From Adenophora triphylla var. japonica (Eukaryota > Streptophyta > Magnoliopsida > Asterales > Campanulaceae), in contig JAFEMH010006944.1 in the NCBI GenBank assembly GCA_022495995.1, positions 43,671 through 107,670 on the forward strand: a DNA stretch of 64,000 nt, read 5' to 3'. The position numbers and the translations under genes were made by a program. Within the stretch, counting starts at the first letter, position 1. Each line of letters begins with the position of its first letter. A model generated the notes under the pieces. It was given only the letters and a program-made list of their open reading frames with translations. It made no database searches and was not told the DNA's origin. This document shows, in pieces, positions 1 through 9,390 of the stretch.

Positions 1-842
1 TTTCTTAGGAACAACATTTGTTTTTGGGACAGAGGTTTTAGCATTGACAAAGTTAGTCATTTTAGGTTTGACCGCGGTTTTTCTGGGAATGCTCACCTTG
101 CTTTTGAAAGAAGGGTATGAGGTAGAAGAAAAATGGCGGTCAGCCACAAATGGACCTCATCAACGGTTTCATTCTCTGAATCTTTTCCTTTCATTTTGGA
201 ATTTTTCCCAAACTGTTTCTTAGGGTAGACATAGTGGAAGTTAAGTTTAGCCTTTGGTTTCTGTCCTTTACCCTTTGAACCAGAATGCTTTTCCTTAGAG
301 ATTTCATTAGTTTGCTTTAAAAAAATCCTCATTCTTTACACAGCAAGATGCACACTTCAAACTGTCACCAGTTTGGAATCCCAAGCCTTCTTTCTCACCA
401 ATAGACTTTTGGGATTCAATAATTTGATCCATGCTAACACGAGATTTGGTATACTCATCAATTAATTTTGAAGGTCATTGTTTTGAGCAACCAAGTCTTT
501 ATTTCTAATTTGAAGTGCATCAACCTTCGTTTTCAGAGTTAGGTTTAGTTCAGTAAGAGGAGATATGCTTTTGATTTGGTTCTTTAGAAGTGCAACTTCA
601 GACCTCAAAGCAGTTTTCTCCGTTTTAAGCTGAGTAATTTCATCAGTTGCTAAAGACAAAGCTTTCTTAACATTTCAAATTTTTGGATCATCACTTCAGC
701 TTTCTTAAACATCTCTTCATGTTCCATGAGAGAGACATCTTCCACCTTTTTCAAAAGTTTTGGAGTTGAAATTGTTTTTGAAGGTGTTTCATTATTAGAT
801 GGAAAAATGGGACGAGAATAAGAACGTAATAATTATCAACTT

Positions 843-1097
843 ATGTAATGTACTATATTTTTGATTTCAATTAAGGTAGTGTACTATCTAATGACAATAT
901 AATGCAACGTACTTTCTTATCTTGTTACAAATAGTGCAATTTAGTTGCATTACTTGAGTTAAAATTAGAAAGTGCGTTGAATGAAAATAGTACGTTAATT
1001 GCATTATTTGTAACGAATTGATAAAGTACATTGCATTAAAATATCACTAGATAGTACATTGTATTGATTGTAAAAATCGTGAAATTACGTTGCATAT
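843..1097. mobile_element. Fold-back (long inverted repeat) element inside copia 1
   Basis: The left arm (about 843-960) and right arm (about 985-1097) are imperfect reverse complements of one another, pairing blocks such as 'gtgtactatct' at 869 with 'agatagtaca' at 1053. The centre is near 970. It is AT-rich with no ORF and sits between gag segments of copia 1. Exact ends and target duplication could not be fixed by eye. It is most likely a non-autonomous fold-back or Mutator-like MITE. Confidence 0.6.
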
Positions 1098-1521
1098 TTT
1101 GGTCATTCACCCGAATAAAAACTATTTCCAATCTTATAACTGGGAGTAAGTTTCACATCTTTATAGTCCTCACAACTAACCCTAGCCTTGGTTTTCTTAT
1201 AAGCAAACTCTTCCTCCATTTCAAATGACTCGAATGACTCATTATCTAAATTATCAGAAGCATCCTTGGCAATAAGTCAGAGATTTCGGTTTCATCTTCG
1301 CTTCCTTCATCAGAATTAGGCTCCATTTGTTTTGCGTAAAATAACTTACGAAAAATGATTTCCTGTAAAATGTTTTCCGAAAAATGAAAATGTTTTCCGA
1401 AAAATGAGACAAACATGCTTTCGGCTGTTTGGTAAGGAAAGTATTTTTCGGAAAAAATTTCATATGTTCAATGAAAATATTTTTCGATAAAAACACAATT
1501 TGATATAAGCTTAAAGAGATA

Positions 1522-1740
1522 GGGTGGGATAGGGTGATGGAGGTGGGGTGGTAGGGTAGGAGGTGGGGATTAGTAGGGGTGAGGTGGGTGGGTGTGGGGT
1601 AGGGTAGGGTAGGGGTAGGATAGGGTGGTAGAGGAAATATAAAGGGTAAGATGATGGTAGGCTAGGGTGGTGATAAGGTAGGTGTGGGGTAGGGTGGGTG
1701 GTCGAGAGTAGGAGAGTGGGGTTGGGTGGGGGAGTTGTTA
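1522..1740 (+). repeat. G-rich TAGGG/GGTGG minisatellite in the MITE
   Basis: Over 200 bp of almost C-free sequence made of interleaved tagggt, ggtgggg and gtagggg units. It looks like a degenerate microsatellite expansion inside the MITE, and a further G-rich run follows at 1776-1925. It has many G3-G4 runs, so G-quadruplex formation is possible. The units are not the plant telomere repeat (TTTAGGG). Confidence 0.8.
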
Positions 1741-1998
1741 AAAATAAATTTAAAATGAATAATTTTTTTTATCTGGGGGGGGTGGTGGTGAGTGTAGTTG
1801 GGGTGGTAGTGGTGATGGGAGAATTGTAAAATCTAATTTTAATATAAATATTTTTTATAAGTGGATGGGGTAGGGGTGTTTAATGTGGGGTGGGTAACGT
1901 GGGGGTGTATGAAAAGTTAGGTGTGTGTGTGTGTGTGAAGGTGTTACCATTTTTCGGAAAATATTTTAATTAGAAAAAAATCGTAAGTCATTTTATTT

Positions 1999-2161
1999 TC
2001 CACTACTCACGCACACAAACACACATGCACACACAGAAGCGCCTAGGAGATAAATCATAGGGAGAGAAAGCCTTCCCTCTAACTTCTGGGGGGATCGAAC
2101 CCATGACCTCCAGGTTGAAAGCCATGAGCTCAAGCCAGCAGGCCAAATCCCCATGTGCAAT
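1999..2161 (-). mobile_element. SINE (tRNA-derived) inside the MITE
   Basis: It is flanked by an 18-bp direct repeat, tcgtaagtcattttattt, at 1981-1998 and 2162-2179, the length expected of LINE-mediated insertion. On the minus strand there is an A-box-like block (TGGCCTGCTGGCTTGAGC) about 45 nt before a good B box (GGTTCGATCCC). A body with 'agagggaaggctttctc' and a GT-rich 3' end next to the duplication follow. It is not a functional tRNA gene because it has no cloverleaf. Confidence 0.85.
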
Positions 2162-3390
2162 TCGTAAGTCATTTTATTTAGAAAAAGTGGGGAAAATATT
2201 TTACGGAAAACATTTTCTCCATTTTCCGGTGCTTACCAAACACCGGAAAATGGGGAAAACGTTTTCCGGTAAATATTTTCCCCCAAACAAACGGAGCCTT
2301 AGTTTCAATCCAATTAGATAACTCTTGTGAGTTCTGTTATTCATCAACCATTCCCTTATGACGAGAAAATTTTGCAGGGAAGGTTTTCTTTTTCAAGTAT
2401 TCAAATATTGGTTGTAGACACTTTTTTTCTTTGTATCAGCAGTCTTAGAAAAAGTTTCTAGAGGTTTGCATTTTGAAAATGGTTTTGAGGTTTTACGAAA
2501 TTTTTGAAACCTTTTCACAAACATGGCAAATTCATAATCATCCATATCGAAGAGTGATGAGGTTGAAATAGAGGGATCTGAGGTTTGATTAGACGAAGAA
2601 GGTTCTTCACATGTTCAATAACAGACATAGAAAGTGTTGACTTTTCCTTCAACCTCTTCATATGATCCATATTTAGTTCATGGACTTTAAGATTTGCATA
2701 CAAGTTACTTAGATTTCACGTATTCAAATCTTTAGAGTACTCAAGAGAAGTGGCTTTGTTAACCCATCTTGAACCCAAGGCAGCAAGGAATGTTATATTG
2801 ATTTCTTTGTCAGTTAAAACCTTACCAAGAGATATATAAGAATTTACTACCTCAACATAGCAGTCATAAATTTAACGCAAGGATTCATTGGGTTTTCTGT
2901 TGAAGTTGTTGTATCTCCTTTCAATAGCAAATTTCTTGTATTCCTTGCATATGTTATCTCATTCAAGGTAGCTTTCTATGGCATCCCACATATCCTTTGC
3001 GGTTTTGCATTTTATGATCTTTTGAAGAGTTGAGACAGTCAAAGTTCCAGTGATGATATGTCTAGCTTTGCTGTACAAAGCCACCAATCTCTTTTCTTCA
3101 TCAGTCCATTCAGCTTTCAGTTTCTTGACTTCTGGGATGGTAGTGTTGGTGGTAGGATTTGTATTGGCCTTCATGGGAACAAAGGGGTCATTGATCACGC
3201 AATCCACCAACATCTCATCAGTAGTCTCCAAATGGATCAACATTCGAGTCTTCCAGATGTCAAAGTTATCTTCTTCCAGTAAAGGAATGTGTGAATAGTT
3301 AATCGTTGTCATGGTTTTTGAGTTTGCCATGATGAATCGGCACCCAAGTTGTTAAGCATGAAAAACAAAAATAGTTTTATAAATGTGTTT

Positions 3391-3403
3391 TGCTCTGATA
3401 GCA
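3391..3403 (-). promoter_or_regulatory. Primer binding site of copia 1
   Basis: On the minus strand the LTR end is followed, after 2 nt, by TGCTATCAGAGCA. This is one mismatch from the TGGTATCAGAGCA complement of initiator-Met tRNA that primes most plant copia elements. Confidence 0.8.
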
Positions 3404-3405
3404 CT

Positions 3406-5032
3406 TGTTGGTCGCAAATGAGAACAAGGGTGAAAAACAGCTAGATCGGGGGTGAATAGCTGTTACAAAATTTTCAACCCTTTTTGCAAATAAACCTCTT
3501 GCTTACAAAACTACCCTTGCAATGAATTAAAACCGCAAGTGAGGTTTGTAAAATGCACAACGGAATTTCAAAGTAATAAAGTGAGGTTTAGAAAAGTATA
3601 AAAGTGAGGTTTGACAATGATTAACTTTAAACACAATTCTCAAATCTGGTAACCCTATTAAGATCAAACAGATAAGACAAATTAGTTTGAACTATGAACA
3701 AAGAAGAAAATGCAGAAATTAAAAAACACAAGATTTAGAGTGTTTCAATCGTAAATGATCTACGTCCACTAAAAAGATAGTTAGTATTGGATTTTCTAAC
3801 TAATAGATTTTGTATTAGATGATTAGAGAGATTACAAGGTTATAAGAATCAAACTCAAATCTAAAATCTAAAAAATGAAGCAAATCCTAGACTATAACCG
3901 GTGTATCTCAAATGATTCAATATATGTGATTAATCAAGTGAGGTCTGTGTGTGATTATCAAGATTCAAGGCTCTTTAGATTTATATGATTTATAGCTCAA
4001 TAAATCTGAATTGTTACAAAGGCTTGAATTTTTGGCCTTGAAAATTTGTTCTTAAAGCTATGAAGGTTTGAAGGTTTGAAGATGAAGATTCAAAGGATTC
4101 TGAAAATCTGGAAATTTCTTCAAATCTTCAAATGACTCTCTCAAATGATTATTCTCAATCAATCTTCAAATGATGAAGATTGGGGGCATTTATACCCATG
4201 CACCAAAAAGTAGCCATTTGTAACATCAAGTACAGTGATGGCGCGGTCAGATTTCACTACGCGTCCACTTTTGTCCTTTTTTTCAAAAGTTGTTGATGAG
4301 GTTGTACGGACCTCACGCGACATTCTGCAATGAAGGACACCTGTCACCTTTTCAAATTATTTTAAACTCTGAGTGACCTTTAGACACATTGGTTGAACTC
4401 GTAGTTCACTCAACATTGCTGACGTGGATCAATCAATCAAAGGTGGTCCAATTCTTCAATTATTCAATCATTGGATGAGGTTGGTGAGATGCGATTTATG
4501 AAATGCGGTCTCAGAGATGAGGTTTGCCTCGTGGTTTGCTGAGTGCGATTTCATGTTGAGGTTTGTTAAGTGCGGTTTCATTCATGAGATTCGCACTAGC
4601 ACTGCGGTTTTGTATGACTTCAAAACCTCTTGACTTGAAACCTCATGTCCAATGCATTTGTGCCAATCTTTAAGCCTAAGTAATCCTATTTTATAAATTG
4701 GACTTGTACTAAAAAATTGAAGTTTAAGCTTCATTACTTATGGGCCTAAAGTGCAGAAAATATAGATAAGGTTATGGTATCAATCAAATTAAAGCTAAGG
4801 CAAAGAGGGTTAAAGTATGCATACCCAGCACTCTTCATTCATTATTGAGCCAAAAACACTTAGAAATTCTATCCTTCTAAAGCCTAAGTAACTCTACTAT
4901 AAAAATGGACTTAACAAAAGGTTTAAAGTATAAAACTTCATACGTATGATCCTAAAGTCCATATAAATAAAATAGATGATGGAATCAATCAAATCAAGTA
5001 ATAGAAGGGGTTTATAATAAGCATATCCAACA
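3406..5032 (-). repeat. 5' LTR of copia 1 (1627 bp)
   Basis: The ends are perfect TGTTGG/CCAACA inverted hexamers, and the inner end abuts a primer site. The outer third holds an imperfect tandem duplication of about 200 bp: the block starting near 4673 (agcctaagtaatcc) is repeated near 4881 (agcctaagtaactc). Both copies end in a short tract resembling the LTR tip ('gcatacccagca' and 'gcatatccaaca'). The second LTR is beyond the window start, so LTR divergence cannot be used for dating. Confidence 0.85.
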
Positions 5033-5037
5033 AATGG

Positions 5038-5557
5038 TCTCACAAAGAACCTGTAAGGGAGTGAGGGTAGATAGTTGGACGATCTCCCCCTTGCCTTATG
5101 GGCAGTCCGCACAACCACACGGGGGCTAACTGTGGAGACACCTTTCACATTAACTTTTGGATCAGAAGTCATGGTACCAACATAAATGGTTATCTCAACA
5201 ACTAGAGTCACCAATTATAATGAAATAATGAAGGAGGAAAACTGGTTGCTCGACCTAGACCTGATCGACAAAAAAAAGTAGGCCGCCCAAATGAGGATGG
5301 TGAACTACTAGAAACGGACAAAAGCCTACCATGAAAAGTAGGTTAATAAGTGAGTATTCGAAGTCGGGGACTGGGTACTCAAAAGAATTGAATCAACGAG
5401 AAGAAAATTCGAACATAACAAATTCTCTCTTAACTGGGAAGGTCCTTACATCATCACTCAAGTTATTCGGGAAGGGACATACAAAATGAAGACCCCAGAT
5501 GGACAATAGCTAAAATACACATGGCACTCCGACCACATTTAGAGATACTATCAGTAG
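5038..5557 (+). pseudogene. Integrase C-terminal region of gypsy 1
   Basis: Read in three pieces, this gives recognisable Tat-type integrase: the 'LALWAVRTTTRG...ETPFTLTFGSE' block just after the catalytic core, then the chromodomain-free tail with 'VFEVGDWVLKRIE', 'FSLNWEGPYIITQVIREGTY' and a final 'WHSDHxxRYYQ'. At least four stops and several frameshifts are visible, so it is dead. The sequence begins directly at the copia 1 LTR, showing the insertion point. The protein would insert cDNA into the host genome. Confidence 0.85.
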
Positions 5558-5734
5558 TTTCATAGTTAAGTTTTCCTTTTGTTATTATACTAGGTTTTAC
5601 TTCTCAGCAAATGTCCTTTTCTTTTTTCTAGTTAAAGTAGGATTGCAATTCAATGTAATTAGAAAGTTATCAATAAATAGTCTAGTATTTGTTATGAGCA
5701 ACGAGAAAACGCTGGAATGAGCATCACAACCTAA

Positions 5735-6345
5735 TCCACTCTTAAGACGAGCACCTAGATCACACTAAATGGATGAAATATCTATCTCCTTCCTTAAGAC
5801 GAGCACCTAGCTCGCACCAAATTGATGAAATATTTAACTCCTTAAGACGACCACCAAGCTCACACTAGATGGATGTAATATCCATCTCCTTAAGACGAGC
5901 ACCTAGCCTGCACCTAAATGGATGAAATATCCATCTCCTTAAGACAAGCTCATAGCTCGCACCTAAATGGATGAAATATATATCTCCTTAAGACGTGCAC
6001 CTAGCTCTCACCTAAATGGATGAAATACCCATCTCTTAAGATGAGCAACTAGCTCGCAACAAAAATGGGTTAAGTACCCATTTCCTTAAGACGAGCACCT
6101 AGCTCGCACCTATGGTGATGAAATATCCATCTCATTAAGACAAGCACATAGCTCGCAAATATAGGGATGAAATATCCATCTCATTAAAATGAGCACCTAA
6201 CTCGCACCTAAATGGATGAAATATCCATCTCATTAAGACGAGCACCTAGCTCACACCTAGATGGATGAAATATCCATCTCCCTAATACGAGCACCTAGCT
6301 TGCAACAAAAATGGGTCAAGTACCATCTCCTAAGACGAGCACTCA
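5735..6345 (+). repeat. About 50-bp tandem repeat, roughly 12 copies, in gypsy 1 spacer
   Basis: The unit resembles 'aagacgagcacctagctcgcacctaaatggatgaaatatccatctcctt' with small length variation. 'atggatgaaatatccat' is itself an inverted repeat and 'gagcacctagctcg' a near one. Tandem repeats between pol and the 3' LTR are common in Tat elements and often seed satellite DNA. No ORF runs through it. Confidence 0.85.
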
Positions 6346-6409
6346 GCATAAACGCATTTCAAATGATCATACAAAAAATATGCAAAAATTACTTCACAAA
6401 CTAAAAAGG

Positions 6410-6545
6410 ATAGAAATACCTCCCAAAAAGTAGGCCAAGGTATCCTACCCCGATATATTGTACTGCCTCCCAAAAACGGGCCAAGGCATTGGCAAAAATA
6501 AAAAACAAGTTTTAACAAGCCTCCCAAAAAATGCGCCAAGGCTTT
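6410..6545 (+). repeat. Three-copy short repeat (cctcccaaaaa...gccaagg)
   Basis: Three units of about 55 bp each begin with cctcccaaaaa and contain 'gccaagg' about 15 nt later (near 6420, 6467 and 6521). It follows the 50-bp array and precedes the end of the antisense ORF. No function is visible. Confidence 0.65.
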
Positions 6546-6816
6546 GAATGAGAAAGATTAAAGGGTGATACTTACTCATTACGTCAAAATACAAAGAAAA
6601 ATAATCATTGATGATTAAAGTCTCGAAAGAGGTCCTTTTGCTCGACCTCAGCCCCAGGAATTACAAGCTGATCGACATTGGGCTCGAGCTCCTCTTCCTT
6701 GGATTCCTTGTCCTCGTCCTAGTTTTTCTCAATGAGAAAGTTAATATTATTAGGATTGGCGGGAGGAACGAACTATGCATGACGACCATCTCAAGCATCT
6801 CGGGCTGCAATAACCT

Positions 6817-7788
6817 TTAAAGCATTCTTAGAGTAAGGCACAAAGGATGGCCGATTCTAGCAAGGTCGTCATAGGCATCTCCACAAATAAGATGAGCTAG
6901 CATCCCAAGGTCGGCGTACACAGTTGGGTCCACCTTTGCCCTTCTGGCCAAGTGTAAATAGCCATTGAAGTATATGGTGGAAGTCTTATCAGCCACAGCC
7001 TTCTTAAACTATAGGCCAGCCCTATGTCGAGCGACCGCCTTAGCTTTCTTTGAAGGGATGCTCTCTTCCAACTGCTTATGAAGAGCTTCAAACTCTTCGA
7101 CCTGCTTCAACAGACGCTCATTCTCGACCCTCAGAATTCTCGCTTTCTCATCCCTCGTCTTGACCTCGTCTTGGGCCTTCTGGAGCTCGTACTTAGCCAC
7201 TTTCTCCGATTGCTCGGCGTTAGCCTCAACCCTTTTTTGCTCCTAAACCTCTTCCCTCAAAGACTTCAGGAGCTCCACGGTTTTGGCCAGGTCGACTTTA
7301 TCCTTCTCGACCTGCTGCTCCAGCTTCTGTCCCTGCTCCTAGACGGCTTTGCTCTTGATCACCTTATAACAGGAGACCGTGGCCAGCTGGAAAAGAAATA
7401 CCGGGTTATAAATACAAGTAAAGAAATTAAATAAAGGGGTTAAGTCGATCCAATATACCTCGCACAAGAGCAGTCCCTTCCTGTTAACCACACTCTCAAG
7501 GATAGGATTGGACTTTAGAAGTTGGTCGAGCAGATCCTCATCCATTGCTCGGTGCAGAACATGCCGACCAAGCCTCAGCTTTAGGCCCTTACGGGCATGC
7601 ACGTCAATCCCCTTGATAGCCGAGACTTTGCTGTAATCATCTGCCAACTGCTCAGCCTTGTCATAAGTCATCCCATGACGGGGAGGAGCATCAGAGGTAG
7701 AGGAAGGACCAGCAACAGCCTTCTTTTGAACCGCCTCTTCAGAGATAGTTTCCTTCTCAATCCTCACTCTTTTTTGGCCGACCAAACC
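6817..7788 (-). pseudogene. Antisense ORF of gypsy 1, C-terminal half (coiled coil)
   Basis: The frame enters at the copia insertion point (7788) and runs leftward. A basic linker is followed by a domain ending near 7459, then a 72-bp GT-AG intron (7387-7458; donor gtatat, acceptor ttccag). A long heptad-rich coiled coil (about 7350-7030) follows. The tail contains 'YFNGYLHLARRAKVDP' and ends at TAA 6817-6819. Two in-frame stops lie in the coiled coil and one after it. Transposase_28-type plant proteins usually have this order: N-terminal domain, basic linker, long coiled coil, short tail. The function of the family is unknown despite its name. The N-terminal half lies at 22336-23527. Confidence 0.7.
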
Positions 7789-9376
7789 TGTTGGGTTTCG
7801 AGGGTCCATGCGCAGCGGAATAATACAAATAACTCGAATACCCAAAGCCCTAGAATCCGTTCTAGATGAATAATTAAGAAGTATGAATTAGGGTTACCAA
7901 CCTTGAATGCCTTTGTCGTTGATATACGTAGTCTAACTCCAGATTGAAGAATTAGCAAGTCTTCAATATACGATCCTTTAATCACGAACAAAAGATCTTG
8001 AGAGGCGAAGATCCTCTACGAGTATCCACGCGATGAACGAACCCTAGAACTCTTTCTAGGAGGATTGCTAGACCCCTTGATTGAAACCTTTTCAATCTAT
8101 GATGAATTATGGAATTGGTGTGTTGTTTTTCAATTCACAATTGAAAATTCTCTCTATTTTGTCTTTCTTAAAGCACAAAATCGGACTATTGCTAGGGTTG
8201 TTGAAGGAGAGTATTTATACTCTATAAATACTATGCCCTATTAAAAACCCTTGAGAAAACGGTTTCGGCATTTAGGGTACATGGGCGGTCGCCCATAGGG
8301 ACTGGGCGGTCGCCCCATGTGTCCAGCGCCTAATCCCTTCCTCCGAAAACCCATATGGGCGGTCGCTCATCAGGACATGGGCGGTCGCCCATGTGTCCAG
8401 AGTTTTAATCCCTTATTCGAAAACCAACATGGGCGGTCGCCCATAAGGACAAGGGCGGTCGCCCATCTAGACAGTCTCCAATGCCCAGTTTTCAAATAAC
8501 ATGGGCGGTCGCCCATAGCACCTTGGGCGGTCGCCCAACACACCAGAATCCATAATTCCATTTTTGATAATTCGTTCGATGCGTGTGACCCCATAGGACT
8601 ATATTATGTTGGCAATGAGTTCGATCACATCGATCCTCATAAGACATGAGCGGACTCTAGCAAGCCATCATGTCTACCCAAATAATATAATATCAAGTTC
8701 GTTTTTCCTACATAGTACATATCACAGTCCCATTGTCACACGATGTTATATTGAACATGAGTCATGGTCCACGTCAACTCATATTGTTCAATGCTTTCTC
8801 GTTACCAAGTAAATTGATTAATCGAATGACATTAATCATATTAATTCATTCGGGCATGGCCATGCACTACATCAATCTTACTCACGAGTGGCCAAGCAAA
8901 CATCTCTCTTTACGAGGGACAAGTTTCCATCTTGACTTATCATTCTTCCCAACAAGAATCATATCATGCCAATAATAGCCCTTATTGTTGTCCGGTTAAA
9001 GACAACGTTAAACTATATCAAACATGATATTCATCGAGTGGAAGACGATGATAATCTCAGGTCAAAGGATATCAATGATATGACTATATGAGATTTATTA
9101 ATGACATATGACCATGACATAAATCTCATAATGGGTCAAGTCCAGTACCTTGTTCTCTAACAAGTACCCATGAATCTAATGTGCATCTCCATGCATATAA
9201 TCATCACATGATTATCCATTAGACTTCATACTAGTGCTTCATAAGTACTAGGGACACGATTATTATAACTAAACATGCAAACACATATAATAATCAAATA
9301 AACAATCTCATATATAAATGAACAATGACATTACATAAAGGTCTATCTCTATAGGCCTAGGGCACTAACACCTACA
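7789..9376 (-). repeat. LTR A (3'-most LTR in element orientation), 1588 bp
   Basis: The ends are TGTTGGG at 7789 and CCTACA at 9371-9376, i.e. TGTAGG...CCCAACA in element orientation. The inner end abuts a polypurine tract. Between 8281 and 8538 there is a repeat of about 73 bp (4 units) carrying eight near-palindromes of type atgggcggtcgcccat. A TATA-like 'gtatttatactctataaatac' region at 8211-8232 is present near them. LTR A and the other two differ only at scattered positions. Confidence 0.93.
8281..8538. repeat. Four 73-bp units with paired dyads in LTR A
   Basis: Dyads with arms ATGGGCG/CGCCCAT around a 2-nt centre begin at 8281, 8303, 8355, 8377, 8429, 8451, 8501 and 8523. Partners within a pair are 22 bp apart and pairs repeat every 72-74 bp. 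The spacer ends with a shared 'tcccttxxtcgaaaacc' segment. The same block recurs in LTR B (about 14752-15010) and, altered, in LTR C (about 21248-21497). It could be a protein-binding array or RNA hairpins in the LTR transcript; this is inference. Confidence 0.9.
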
Positions 9377-9388
9377 GTCTCCCACTTG
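9377..9388 (-). promoter_or_regulatory. Polypurine tract, internal copy 1
   Basis: On the minus strand AAGTGGGAGAC lies directly before the LTR start TGTAGG, the expected position of the plus-strand DNA primer. The second copy has the same site at 15851-15862 with one change (AGGC for AGAC). Confidence 0.8.
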
Positions 9389-9390
9389 CA

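Larger units (their letters stand above)
1319..2298. mobile_element. Tourist/PIF-Harbinger-like MITE inside copia 1
   Basis: The left tip is GGCTCCATTTGTTT and the right tip is its near reverse complement (AAACAAACGGAGCC). Both are followed inward by inverted runs rich in 'gtaaaat.ttttccg'. Target duplications TTA are at 1316-1318 and 2299-2301, as expected for PIF/Harbinger. It is about 980 bp including an inserted SINE. No transposase is encoded. Confidence 0.85.
93..3330 (-). pseudogene. gag (decayed) of copia 1
   Basis: The first 124 codons (3330 down to 2959) are open and show a copia gag N-terminus: a hydrophobic 'xPLLEEDNFDIWKTRM' start, the WTDEE motif and the 'CKTAKDMWDAIE' segment typical of UBN2/DUF4219 gag. 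The next codon, normally Gly, is a stop. Gag-like residues then continue through several stops and shifts to about 2310. After the MITE they resume with a heptad-like coiled coil at 659-462 and a Lys-rich stretch at 332-93. The role would be the capsid of the retrotransposon particle; this copy cannot make it. Breaks are the stop after the UBN2 block, an inserted MITE and an inserted fold-back element. Confidence 0.75.
1..5032 (-). mobile_element. Ty1/copia element 1 (Sirevirus-like), 5' part, inserted in gypsy 1
   Basis: The element runs right to left and leaves the window at base 1. Seen: a 5' LTR with matching ends (TGTTGG at 3406, CCAACA at 5027-5032), a Met-tRNA-type primer site just inside it, then a decayed gag. 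Directly outside the LTR, from 5033, gypsy integrase codons start, so this copia landed inside an older Tat-type gypsy pol gene. The internal part was itself hit by a Tourist-like MITE (1319-2298) and a fold-back element (about 843-1097). The long gag with a coiled-coil stretch and the long LTR suggest the Sirevirus/Maximus group (inference). RT and RNase H lie outside the window. Confidence 0.85.

Noticed and set aside
1522..1740. Interstitial telomere repeat
   Set aside because: Units are TAGGG/GGTGG mixtures, not TTTAGGG, and lie within a MITE.
2040..2155. Possible tRNA gene on the minus strand
   Set aside because: A and B boxes are present, but there is no cloverleaf or acceptor stem, and an 18-bp target duplication shows a SINE.
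8281..8538. Regular palindromic repeats with unique spacers look like a CRISPR array
   Set aside because: They lie in LTRs of a plant copia, spacers repeat every 73 bp and there are no cas genes; the genome is eukaryotic.
8370..8594. Repeated 'WATAxxxMGDRPC' peptide on the minus strand, seen in all three LTRs
   Set aside because: It arises from the 73-bp dyad repeat being a near multiple of 3; no start or conservation beyond the repeat.
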